From Bifidobacterium hapali (GTDB lineage Bacteria > Actinomycetota > Actinomycetes > Actinomycetales > Bifidobacteriaceae), in the NCBI RefSeq assembly GCF_002259755.1, contig NZ_MWWY01000002.1:1-59365 (forward strand): 59,365 nucleotides of DNA, read 5' to 3'. How positions within the stretch are numbered: position 1 is the stretch's first letter; each line of letters starts with the position of its first letter. A program made the position numbers and the translations under genes. Below are positions 44,951-53,038 of this stretch, one piece after another. The notes below the pieces were generated by a model, which was not told the DNA's origin, made no database searches, and saw only the letters and a list, made by a program, of their open reading frames with translations.

Positions 44951-45185
44951 GTGACATTATGGCGGTCAGTGGTGTGATGATCGCCGAATTGTCACGCTGG
45001 TGATTGCCTGAGCGTGATGTTTTGGCGGCAAGAGATGGGCTGATCGCCAAAACATCACGGTAATGCGCTTCTAGGCGTGATGTTTTGGTGGTGTTGAATG
45101 GTTTGATCGCCAGAATGTCACGCTACTTGTTCTTTTTAGTGTGCCGTTGTGGTGGGTAGTGGTGTGATGGTGGTCATGATGTCAC
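44951..45185. repeat. Family C/D palindrome array, four 45-bp units
   Basis: Starts 44951, 45013, 45077 and 45141 (steps 62, 64, 64). Each unit is exactly 45 bp with GTGATGTTTTGGCGG-type arms. Same length and general arm frame (GTGA..TT..GGCGG) as the units at 22658 and 34569, but with different paired bases. The fourth is decayed. Confidence 0.82.
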
Positions 45186-45221
45186 GTATGGCTGTTTCAC
45201 CGTGTGGTGGTTGATACGGTA

Positions 45222-45394
45222 GTGGCGGTTTTTGCTCGCTGAGTGCTCCTCAGTGAGCGTTTTCTGCCACTCATGACGCAGCGTGGCGGAAAACGCTCGC
45301 TAAGACGGTGCTCAGTGAGCGAAAACCGCCACGCGCGAGTAGGAATGGCGGTTTTTGCTTGCTGAGAGCACTGTTAGTGAGCGAAAACCGCCAC
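45222..45394. repeat. Family A array, three units with mixed arm types
   Basis: Starts 45222, 45283 and 45345 (steps 61 and 62). Unit 1 joins a GTGGCGGTTTTT left arm to a GTTTTCTGCCAC right arm, unit 2 the converse, unit 3 has matching arms. The rest of the gap to 45657 contains two copies of AGCCCC(T)ATTTCATTCCG (45411-45447) and the ribosome site of the next gene. Confidence 0.82.
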
Positions 45395-45657
45395 GCGGTT
45401 TGACCTTTAGCCCCTATTTCATTCCGTTAGCCCCATTTCATTCCGGAATGAGCTTTGGTGTGAGTTTGGCTTGGGGTTTGGACTGGTTCGGCCTAGTTTG
45501 GACTGAGCGTTTAGCTTGGCGGTTGGCCTGAGTGTTTCAAGCGTTGTGACTGTTTTTATGGCTTTGGGTTGATTGTGGTTGGTATGCCGGGCGTTTTTGT
45601 CTCGGGGGGGGGTATTGGTGAGAGTGTCTTATCAGACCTCGTGAGAAAGGACATACT

Positions 45658-47037
45658 ATGCGAGGTGGTTGGAAGAAGGGACTTGGCATTGTAGCCGCGA
45701 CAGCATGCTTGCTGGCAATGATGCTAAGCGGTGCAAGCGTGGCGAATGCATATGAAACATCGCCGAATGTGGACCCGCGACTGTCGTTGACGTTGTCGGG
45801 TGACACGTTGACTGCTGAGAACGTGAATCAATTGGGATACACGTATAGTTCCGAGGGGTTGGAACCTGGTCAAACAGCGTCGTATGGCATTGATTTCGCG
45901 GTGTCGCCTGTCTGGGCGGATGGAACACCCGTTTGTTGGGGAGGCATGGATGATGATGACCCGACACATGCTTATTGTGGCAAAGGTGCTGATTTTGAAG
46001 AAGATCTTGATTACACTGTGGCGATGAATCCGCCGCATGAGACTTTTTACTATGCGTTTAATACGATTGAAGTGAATATTGCTGCGGGGCAGGCTCCTGT
46101 GAGTGGTTTAATGCCTGAGCATATGCGTCAAGTGTTGGCTGCTTGGTTGAACAATGATGCGATTACTGGTGTAGCAATCCATCATTATGTTTCTGGTGGT
46201 TCTGGTGGTAATGGTATTGGCGTAGGTGGCATTGCTGGTTACGAAGATTACTTGGTTATGTTTGATCGTCCGGATACGCAGGCTCCGAAGTTTGCTGGTG
46301 TGTCTGATGTGACGTTGCCTATGGGATCGTCGTTTGATCCGTTGGCTGGTGTGAGTGCGTCTGATGTGACTGATGGTGATGTGACTGGGAATGTTACGGT
46401 TACGTCGAATCCGGTTGATACGTCGAATCCGGGTGTGTATACCGTTGAATACTCGGTGAAGGATAAGGCTGGTAATACTGCTACCGCGAAACGTACGGTG
46501 ACGGTTACTACTGTTGTCCCGTCTGAGGGTGATTTGACTGAGGACACGCAGGCTACTGGTTTGATTGCTGCTACTTCGGTGACTGTTGGCGGTGAAGTGA
46601 CGGTGAATGTTGGTGCTGATCATGCGGGTGATAAGGCTGACGTGACTATGTTCTCTACGCCGCGTGTGCTTGCTACTGGTGTTACCGTGGCGTCTGATGG
46701 TACGGTGAAAGTAAAGGTTCCGTCTGATACGCCTGCTGGCACGCACCGTATTGCGGTGAAGTTGTGGTCTGATCCGTCGAAGCTGGTGTGGGATAGTGTG
46801 ACCGTGAAGGCTGCGGCTCAGCAGCCAGATAATAATACGGGTTCCGAGGATAATACTGCTGGTACTGATACGCAGAAGCCGACTCAGCCGACTGAGAACA
46901 ACACGAACACGCAGAATCCGCAGGCTAAGACGGATACTCTGCCGCAGAGTGGTGCTGGTGTGATGACTGTGGTCGCGATCATGCTCATCCTCGCTGCCGC
47001 GGCTGGTGTCACGGTAGTCATCCGCCGTCGCGCGTGA
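45658..47037 (+). CDS. Sortase-anchored surface protein with Ig-like domain
   Basis: A 459-aa secreted protein. Signal peptide 1-31 (cut after SVANA). An unrecognised N-terminal domain spans about 32-200 and has two cysteines (PVCWGG, AYCGKG) that could form a disulfide. Residues about 205-290 form a bacterial Ig-like (DUF5011-type) domain: TLPMGSSFDPLAGVSASDVT, VDTSNPGVYTVEYSVKDKAG. A second beta-rich domain and a Thr/Asn/Gln-rich wall-spanning stretch follow. The C-terminus has LPQSG, a hydrophobic helix and RRRA, a sortase signal. Codons are much more T-ending (GGT, GAT, GTT) than in neighbours, suggesting acquired DNA. GAAAGGA precedes the ATG. Confidence 0.88.
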   Translation: MRGGWKKGLGIVAATACLLAMMLSGASVANAYETSPNVDPRLSLTLSGDTLTAENVNQLGYTYSSEGLEPGQTASYGIDFAVSPVWADGTPVCWGGMDDDDPTHAYCGKGADFEEDLDYTVAMNPPHETFYYAFNTIEVNIAAGQAPVSGLMPEHMRQVLAAWLNNDAITGVAIHHYVSGGSGGNGIGVGGIAGYEDYLVMFDRPDTQAPKFAGVSDVTLPMGSSFDPLAGVSASDVTDGDVTGNVTVTSNPVDTSNPGVYTVEYSVKDKAGNTATAKRTVTVTTVVPSEGDLTEDTQATGLIAATSVTVGGEVTVNVGADHAGDKADVTMFSTPRVLATGVTVASDGTVKVKVPSDTPAGTHRIAVKLWSDPSKLVWDSVTVKAAAQQPDNNTGSEDNTAGTDTQKPTQPTENNTNTQNPQAKTDTLPQSGAGVMTVVAIMLILAAAAGVTVVIRRRA

Positions 47038-47050
47038 TAAATAGTATCCT

Positions 47051-47245
47051 TGGCTCCCCTTGAAGGACGTTGCCGTTAAGCAAACAGTCCAGTGGACTGT
47101 TTGTAGGCAACGTGCTCGCCGACAGGCGAGCCAGTAAACTGCGCGTAGCGCGTCCTTTATTGCGGGTCGAGCTGTCAGCGTAGCTGACTGAGGGGTAGCA
47201 CACCTTCGGACGCTCCAAGGGTGTAACTACCCTTCAGTCGACTTC
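47051..47245. repeat. R2 followed by R1
   Basis: GGCTCCCCTTGAAGGACG, hairpin CAAACAGTCC-AGT-GGACTGTTTG within GTTGCC/GGCAAC, then GAGCTGTCAGCGTAGCTGAC and the GAGGGGTAGC/ACTACCCTTC hairpin. Confidence 0.72.
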
Positions 47246-47247
47246 GA

Positions 47248-47276
47248 CGGCTCCACTAGCAAGGGAGCCGTTTTTT
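47248..47276 (+). terminator. Terminator of the surface-protein gene
   Basis: CGGCTCC and GGAGCCG pair around ACTAGCAAG-like loop, followed by six T. Confidence 0.8.
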
Positions 47277-47299
47277 GTTTCGCTGACAGCGTCACGCAA

Positions 47300-47514
47300 T
47301 TGCACACACACTATGCGCAAAATTGGGCAACATGCCTAGCGTGTGTGCCACGCCGTGGTTACGACCTTATGGAATAATGGCACGCGTACGCATCGGCAGC
47401 AGTTGCGCCGGTGCCCACAAAACCGCGCAGCTTTATCGCGCGCACCGGATGTAGGGAACGAATCCGAGCAGTGCGAGGGCTGACTACTCCGCGGCTATAC
47501 CAAGGAGAAAGACA
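47300..47514 (+). promoter_or_regulatory. Structured upstream region of the P-type ATPase gene
   Basis: GCACACACAC (47302) and GCGTGTGTGC (47339) are nearly complementary across 27 bases. Downstream, CCGGTGC (47408) pairs with GCACCGG (47442), enclosing CGCGC/GCGCG-type inner pairing. A long leader with GC hairpins before a cation pump could be regulatory RNA; I do not recognise a known riboswitch core. AAGGAG lies 8 bases before the ATG. Confidence 0.45.
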
Positions 47515-50508
47515 ATGGTTGATCGTAACGGTCAATCCAAGGCGTCCGCAGTGAACGAGGACGCTATTTCAGAAGAAGTACGCGCTCAGCAAGCGCTGTT
47601 GAACAATACTGACCCTTCGCTGACCGACGCGGCTGACGTAGCCAAGGCGCTGAACGTCGACACGGCTACCGGCCTGACCTCGGCCGAAGCGGCACGCCGA
47701 CTCGAAAAGTTCGGCCCGAATCAGCTGGCCAGCGCGCCGCCCGTGCCAAAGTGGAAGAAATTCCTCGCACAGTTCGAGGACCCGCTGGTCTACCTGCTGC
47801 TCGTCGCCACCGCAATCTCGGTGGTCGCATGGTTTATCGAACGCGCCAACACGCCGGGCGCTGGCGAGCCGTTACCGTTCGACGCACTCGTCATCGTGCT
47901 CATCCTGATCGTCAACGCCGTCCTCGGCTACATTCAGGAAGCCCGCGCCGAACAGGCCGTCGCCGCGCTCGCGCAAATGACCGCGCCGCAAACCGCAGTC
48001 CTGCGCGACGGCAAAGTCGTCCATATCAACACGACCGACGTCGTCCCCGGCGATATCGTCGTACTCGGCGAAGGTGACACCGTCTCCGCCGACGGTCGAC
48101 TGTTCGCCGCCGCATCCCTGCGCATCGCAGAAGCGAGCCTGACCGGCGAATCCGTGCCGGTCGGTAAGAAGCCGGAAACGCTGGCCGAAGCCAAGGCTCT
48201 CGGCGATCGCGCGAACATGATCTTCAACGGCACGTCCGTCACGCAGGGTACCGGCCGCGCAATCGTCACCGGCACCGGTATGAATACGCAGGTCGGTAAA
48301 ATCGCCGACATGCTCGCCGCAACCGACGACGAAGCCACGCCGCTGCAGAAGGAAATGGCTCACGTTTCCAAGATCCTCGGCCTCGCCGTGTGCATTATCG
48401 CCGTGGTCGTGCTGGCTGCGCTCGCCATCACGCAGGGCTTCCACTCAGTGCACGACATCATCGACTCGCTGCTGCTGGCTGTTTCGCTGGCCGTCGCCGC
48501 GGTGCCGGAAGGTCTGGCTGCAATCCTGACCGTCGTGCTCGCGCTCGGCGTGCAGCGCATGGCTAAGCACAACGCGATCGTCAAGAAGCTCTCGTCCGTG
48601 GAAACGCTGGGTTCCGCGTCCGTGATCTGCTCCGATAAGACCGGTACGCTGACTCGTAACGAAATGACCGTCGAACGCGTGGTCACGCCGTCCGGCGAAG
48701 TGCAGATTACCGGTACCGGTTATGCGCCGGAAGGCCGCATGGTCATGGTCGGCGCGGCTGACGGCGATCTGACTGTTCCTGCCGAAGTGTCTACCGAAGT
48801 CATGGCGACGCTCGGCGCTGGTACGCTCGCAAACGACGGTGACCTGCGCGAAAGCGAATCCAAGCCCGGTACGTGGGAAGCGATTGGCGATCCAACCGAA
48901 GTCTCGCTCATCGTTGCCGCGCGTAAGGTGCACGCCGATCGCAAGTATGCGAATTTCGAGCGCGTGGCCGAAGTACCGTTCACGTCCGAACGCAAGCGTA
49001 TGGCGATCGTCGCGAAAGACAACGCCGACGCCGGCAACTTGACCGTATTCGCCAAGGGTGCGCCTGACGTGCTGCTCGGCTACTGCACGCGCATCGCCGT
49101 GGGCGGCGCGGTTCGTCCGCTCACCGAAGGCGACCGTCAAACGATTCTCGCAACCGTCGAGAAGCTGTCCGGTGAGGCGTACCGTACGCTGGGTGAGGCG
49201 TACCGTCCGCTCGGCGTTTCCTCGCTGACCGACGTGCCCGGTATCGTCGCGAACTCGGCTGGTCAAGTTACCGATATCGCCGAACAGTCCGACGTGATCG
49301 AATCCGACCTGATTTGGGCCGGTATGGTCGGCATCATCGACCCGCCGCGTACCGAGGTGCGCGATTCGGTCGCCGAGGCTCACCGCGCAGGCATCCGTAC
49401 GGTTATGATCACCGGCGACCACCCGCTGACTGCGGCGCGTATCGCTTCCGATCTTGGCATTATCGCCAAGGGTGGTCGCGCGCTTACTGGCGACCAGCTC
49501 GATGCTCTCGATGAAGCCGGTCTCGACAAGGCGACTTCTGAAGTCTCCGTGTACGCGCGTGTGGCCCCGGAGCACAAGCTCAAGATCGTCGAATCGTTGC
49601 AACGTCAAGGCAACATCGCCGCTATGACCGGCGACGGCGTGAACGATGCGCCGGCTGTTAAGTCCGCTGATATCGGCGTGGCGATGGGTATTACCGGCAC
49701 CGAAGTCACGAAGGAATCCGCGAAGATGATTCTCGCGGACGACAACTTCTCCACCATCGTCGCCGCCGTGCGCGAAGGCCGTGTGATCTTCGACAACATC
49801 CGCAAGTTCCTGCGCTACCTGCTGAGCTCCAACGTGGGCGAGGTGTTCACCGTGTTCGGCGGCGTTATGCTCGCCGGTGTGCTCGGTATTACTCAGCCCG
49901 GCACGCAAGGCGTGACCGTGCCGCTGCTCGCCACGCAGCTGCTGTGGATCAACCTGCTCACCGATGCGGCTCCGGCCCTCGCAATGGGCGTTGACCCGCA
50001 GACCGACGACGTGATGGCTCGCCGTCCGCGTCGCCTGACTGACCGCGTGATCGACAAGGACATGTGGATTGATATTGCGTTTATCGGTCTGATTATGGCC
50101 GCGGTGACGCTGATCGGCATGGATATGCACCTCGCGGGTGGCCTGTTCACCGACCGTTCCGTGGACGCGCTCGGCCACGATGCGCAGATGACTGAGGCTC
50201 GTACGATGGGCTTCACGATTCTCGTGTTCGCGCAGCTGTTCAACGCGATTGCTTCGCGTTCGTCTCGCCAGTCCGCGTTCGTGGGTCTGTTCAGCAACAA
50301 GTGGCTGTGGGGCGCGATCGGCATTTCGATCCTGCTGCAGCTGGTGGTGATTTACGTGCCGTTCCTGAACGAAGCGTTCGGCACCACGCCGCTTGACTTC
50401 GTGGCATGGTTCGAGTGCATCGGACTCGCAGCGGTCGTGCTCGTGGCCTCTGAAATCTACAAGGCGGTCATGCGCGCTGTTGACAAGCGTCGCGGCGTAG
50501 TCGCGTAG
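47515..50508 (+). CDS. P-type cation-transporting ATPase, Ca2+-like (P2A type)
   Basis: A 997-aa pump with the full P-type layout: cation-ATPase N-terminal domain, about ten membrane helices, actuator loop LTGESVPVGK, phosphorylation site Asp374 in CSDKTGTLTRNEMT, and hinge TGDGVNDAPAVKSADIGVAMG. Helix 4 has VPEGLAAILTVVLALG and helix 6 has NLLTDAAPALAMGVDP, which fit Ca2+ (SERCA/PMR1-like) pumps better than K+/Na+ pumps, though Mn2+ or other cations are possible. Exports cations at the plasma membrane. A short repeat GEAYRTLGEAYRPLG (near 556-570) looks like a recent in-frame duplication in the nucleotide-binding domain. Confidence 0.93.
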   Translation: MVDRNGQSKASAVNEDAISEEVRAQQALLNNTDPSLTDAADVAKALNVDTATGLTSAEAARRLEKFGPNQLASAPPVPKWKKFLAQFEDPLVYLLLVATAISVVAWFIERANTPGAGEPLPFDALVIVLILIVNAVLGYIQEARAEQAVAALAQMTAPQTAVLRDGKVVHINTTDVVPGDIVVLGEGDTVSADGRLFAAASLRIAEASLTGESVPVGKKPETLAEAKALGDRANMIFNGTSVTQGTGRAIVTGTGMNTQVGKIADMLAATDDEATPLQKEMAHVSKILGLAVCIIAVVVLAALAITQGFHSVHDIIDSLLLAVSLAVAAVPEGLAAILTVVLALGVQRMAKHNAIVKKLSSVETLGSASVICSDKTGTLTRNEMTVERVVTPSGEVQITGTGYAPEGRMVMVGAADGDLTVPAEVSTEVMATLGAGTLANDGDLRESESKPGTWEAIGDPTEVSLIVAARKVHADRKYANFERVAEVPFTSERKRMAIVAKDNADAGNLTVFAKGAPDVLLGYCTRIAVGGAVRPLTEGDRQTILATVEKLSGEAYRTLGEAYRPLGVSSLTDVPGIVANSAGQVTDIAEQSDVIESDLIWAGMVGIIDPPRTEVRDSVAEAHRAGIRTVMITGDHPLTAARIASDLGIIAKGGRALTGDQLDALDEAGLDKATSEVSVYARVAPEHKLKIVESLQRQGNIAAMTGDGVNDAPAVKSADIGVAMGITGTEVTKESAKMILADDNFSTIVAAVREGRVIFDNIRKFLRYLLSSNVGEVFTVFGGVMLAGVLGITQPGTQGVTVPLLATQLLWINLLTDAAPALAMGVDPQTDDVMARRPRRLTDRVIDKDMWIDIAFIGLIMAAVTLIGMDMHLAGGLFTDRSVDALGHDAQMTEARTMGFTILVFAQLFNAIASRSSRQSAFVGLFSNKWLWGAIGISILLQLVVIYVPFLNEAFGTTPLDFVAWFECIGLAAVVLVASEIYKAVMRAVDKRRGVVA

Positions 50509-50523
50509 CGAGCTGCTATCGCT

Positions 50524-50730
50524 CTCGGCTCCCCGTGCTGGGGGCTGTCCCCGGGCATAATCGTGAGATTATTCGTGCGAGTACTCCGCTCCCCGTGCTT
50601 GGGGGCTGTCCTTGGTCAGCCAGCCAATTGAGAGACTTGCCACCTCGGCTCCCCTTGCTGGGGAGTTGTTCGATGGTGGGAACGCAAAACGAGCTTGTGA
50701 GCACTCGGCTCCCCTTGCTAGGGGAGCTGT
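50524..50730. repeat. CRISPR-like tandem array, four units at exactly 60 bp
   Basis: CTCGGCTCCCC starts at 50524, 50584 (CTCCGCTCCCC), 50644 and 50704. Each repeat is about 26 bp with a CCCC...GGGG dyad, followed by about 34 bp of unrelated sequence. The fourth passes into repeat R1. No cas genes and no typical leader are seen. Confidence 0.6.
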
Positions 50731-50808
50731 CAGCGTAGCTGACTGAGGGGTAGTCACACGGGGTGGAGGCCACAAAGGTGCGACTGTCCCTCAGACCTTT
50801 ACACGACC

Positions 50809-50850
50809 AGCTCCCTCTGACGAGTATGTTGCCCGTCAGAGGGAGCTTTG
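50809..50850. terminator. Strong hairpin after the ATPase gene
   Basis: AGCTCCCTCTGACG (50809-50822) and its exact complement (50834-50847) form a 14-bp stem with an 11-base loop, then TTGTT. Confidence 0.75.
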
Positions 50851-50921
50851 TTATAGGTACGCAGGCCGTTGCGTTATCGTCGTGTTAGTGCTGACTTAAG
50901 GTCGTTTTAGGTGTGGATAGA

Positions 50922-51155
50922 GGCCGTAACTCAGCGCTATCGCCTCGTTTCCATTGACTTACGGCCTCCAAAACGCCTCCGGAAGGCCGTAAGTCAGCAG
51001 GAGTGACGACACACCGCTGAGTTACGGCCTTCTGAGGGCATGAAAAAGGCCGTAACTCAATGACAGGATGTGGTTCCTGCTGAGTTACGGTCGTTTGAGA
51101 TATGGAAACAGGCCGTAAGTCAGCACTACTGTTGCGTTAGTGCTGACTTACGGCC
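50922..51155. repeat. Family F palindrome array, four 45-bp units at exact 63-bp steps
   Basis: Units start at 50922, 50985, 51048 and 51111. Arms are GGCCGTAACTCA or GGCCGTAAGTCAGC with matching partners; the last unit pairs over GGCCGTAAGTCAGCACTA with TAGTGCTGACTTACGGCC. A decayed unit precedes them (about 50864-50903). It lies between convergent ATPase and dcd genes. Confidence 0.9.
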
Positions 51156-51171
51156 TGCTCGGCTTCCCGCC

Positions 51172-51753
51172 TCAGTCGTCGATGCGCGCTTTGTAGAAGT
51201 TGATGTACGAGCGGCTCGGGGTCGGACCGCGCTGACCCTGATAGTGCGAGCCAGTGCCCTTCGACCCATACGGATGCTCGGCCGGCGAACTCAGCTTAAA
51301 GAAGCACATCTGACCGATCTTCATACCCGGCCATAACTTCACCGGCAGAGTCGAAACATTACTCAACTCGAGCGTAATATGCCCCTCGAATCCCGGGTCA
51401 ATGAAGCCCGCAGTCGAGTGAGTCAAAATACCAAGGCGTCCCAGCGAACTCTTGCCTTCCAGTCGCGCAGCAATCGTCGCATCGAGCTTGACATACTCCC
51501 ACGTCGAGCCGAGCGCAAACTCTCCCGGATGCAAAATCCACGGTTCGTCCGGCGCAACCTCGAACTGTTCAGTCAGCGCGCCCTGATTTTCCGCCGGATC
51601 AACATACGTGTACGCATGATTATTGAACAGGCGGAAGTAACGGTCCAGTCGCACGTCAATCGATGCTGGTTGTACCATCTCAGGCGTCCACGGGTCCAGC
51701 GAAATGTGACCGTCTTCCTTGGCGGCGAGGATGTCGCGATCGGACAGCAGCAT
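51172..51753 (-). CDS. dcd: dCTP deaminase
   Basis: Turns dCTP into dUTP for dTTP synthesis; some actinobacterial forms also split dUTP to dUMP. From ATG 51753 the protein has 193 aa, the normal length. Family blocks: [69 protein letters not shown], and the C-terminal [14 protein letters not shown]. The catalytic glutamate is the Glu in [15 protein letters not shown] precedes the ATG; the longer reading to 51882 has no similarity to the family. Forms a trimer in the cytosol. Confidence 0.96.
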   Translation of the reverse strand: MLLSDRDILAAKEDGHISLDPWTPEMVQPASIDVRLDRYFRLFNNHAYTYVDPAENQGALTEQFEVAPDEPWILHPGEFALGSTWEYVKLDATIAARLEGKSSLGRLGILTHSTAGFIDPGFEGHITLELSNVSTLPVKLWPGMKIGQMCFFKLSSPAEHPYGSKGTGSHYQGQRGPTPSRSYINFYKARIDD

Positions 51754-51916
51754 GAGCACTCCTTGTATAGCTGGGACAATTCTTTCAATCTTTCCCCAGT
51801 CTAGCTGCCGCCATAAATCTGCTACGTCGCCGGCAACTCCGCTATCAATAATTCTCAGAATTTTTTCAGACAACCACATCATTGTCTCAAGAAAGGGGTG
51901 GTTACATAATAACTGT

Positions 51917-52016
51917 CAGCGAGAGCTGAACAGGAACAGCAGCAGTTCCCGATAATTGAATCCCTTTCTTCTTCTCTCTCCTTTCTCGCCCCGGCGCCAA
52001 TCACGCCGGGGTTTCT
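51917..52016 (+). ncRNA. Candidate small RNA of about 100 nt
   Basis: A promoter TTGTCT (51882-51887) with CATAAT (51905-51910) at 17-base spacing predicts a start near 51917. A GNRA-type hairpin CTGTCAGC-GAGA-GCTGAACAG (one bulged A) spans about 51913-51933; its 5' strand begins just at the predicted start, so the true start may be a few bases earlier. Then GGAAC/GTTCC, a pyrimidine run with CTCCTTTC, and a terminator (CCCCGGCG/CGCCGGGG, 51987-52009, then TTTCTTGTTT). No ORF. It could instead be a leader of the esterase gene. Confidence 0.5.
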
Positions 52017-52041
52017 TGTTTCGTCGCGTATCATGTTCGAT

Positions 52042-52746
52042 ATGAGCGAAGACGCAACAAACGACACACATCGCGCGCCGATGACGATCACGCATGTGCA
52101 ATACTCGCGCGGCGGCGGTAATACGATGCCCGCGCGCCCAATGTTCCTATGCCTGCACGGTTGGGGGTCTAACGAAACCGACATCGCCAACATTATGCAA
52201 TACATTGCGCCGTACAACGATTACGCGTCACTGCGCGCGCCGATCGTACTGCAGCCGGCGCGCGACGATCGCACATCTGGCGCATACTCGTGGTTTCCCG
52301 CACAGTCACCTACCGGAGACGATCTCGACCGTGCTGCGCTCGCCGCTGCGACAGCGATCGACCAGTGGGTTGACGAACAGGTTTCGATCGAACGTGACGT
52401 TGTGCCGATCGGATTTTCGCAAGGCGGACTGCTGGCCGTGCACTTGCTGCGGATTCATCCCGAGCGATATCGTGCGGCGATCTCACTGTCCGGCTTTCTT
52501 GCGCCCGGTACTGCGGCGGCGGACGATCGGCTGCCTGCGTTTGATACGCCCGTGTTCTTCGCGTATGGGAAGAACGATGAGGTGATTCCCAAATACGAGT
52601 TGTTTGCGGCCACTGCGTGGCTTGAAGAGCATACGTGGCTGACGACACACAGTTATCACGGACTCGGCCACGAAGTGAGTCTCGACGAGTTCGCTGATCT
52701 GCGTCAGTGGCTCCTCCTCAACGACATCGCCCCAGGCATTTTGTGA
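52042..52746 (+). CDS. Alpha/beta-hydrolase, phospholipase/carboxylesterase family
   Basis: A 234-aa esterase-like protein. Catalytic triad: serine in VPIGFSQGGLLAVHL, aspartate in FAYGKNDEVIPK, histidine in YHGLGHEVSLDE. FLCLHGWGSNETD carries the oxyanion region. The fold and size fit the YpfH/acyl-protein thioesterase group; natural substrate unknown. No ribosome site is visible. TATCAT at 52029-52034 lies right before ATG 52042, which would give a leaderless message; ATG 52033 overlaps that box and is less likely. The terminator of the candidate small RNA lies just upstream. Confidence 0.85.
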   Translation: MSEDATNDTHRAPMTITHVQYSRGGGNTMPARPMFLCLHGWGSNETDIANIMQYIAPYNDYASLRAPIVLQPARDDRTSGAYSWFPAQSPTGDDLDRAALAAATAIDQWVDEQVSIERDVVPIGFSQGGLLAVHLLRIHPERYRAAISLSGFLAPGTAAADDRLPAFDTPVFFAYGKNDEVIPKYELFAATAWLEEHTWLTTHSYHGLGHEVSLDEFADLRQWLLLNDIAPGIL

Positions 52747-52784
52747 CCGGGAGCCAATTGCGTGCGTGACGCGTCCGTAATTGC

Positions 52785-53000
52785 GGGGAGAGCTGTCAGC
52801 GAAGCTGACTGAGGGGTAGCATACCTTTGGAACGTTCAACCCGTGTAACTGCCCCTCAGTCGTCTTCGCTCGATAGCTCGTTCCGCAATTAGGGACGCGC
52901 GAAGCGCGCAGTTTGCTGGCTCGCCTGTCGGCTCACACGTTGCCTACAAACAGCTCCGCTGTTTGCTTAACGACAACGTCCTGACAAGGGGAGCCACGAT
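52785..53000. repeat. R1 followed by inverted R2
   Basis: GAGCTGTCAGCGAAGCTGAC, hairpin GAGGGGTAGC/CTGCCCCTC, then GCAATTAGGGACGCGCGAAG and the R2 hairpin in reverse (CAAACAGCTCCGCTGTTTG) ending CCTGACAAGGGGAGCC. It fills the gap between the convergent esterase and antiporter genes. Confidence 0.72.
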
Positions 53001-53038
53001 TAAACACCTCGCGGCTCACTTGCTTTGCCAAGGCAAAA

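Noticed and set aside
47300..47514. Known Mn2+ (yybP-ykoY) or Mg2+ riboswitch before the ATPase
   Set aside because: The conserved cores of those classes were not seen; only generic hairpins are present.
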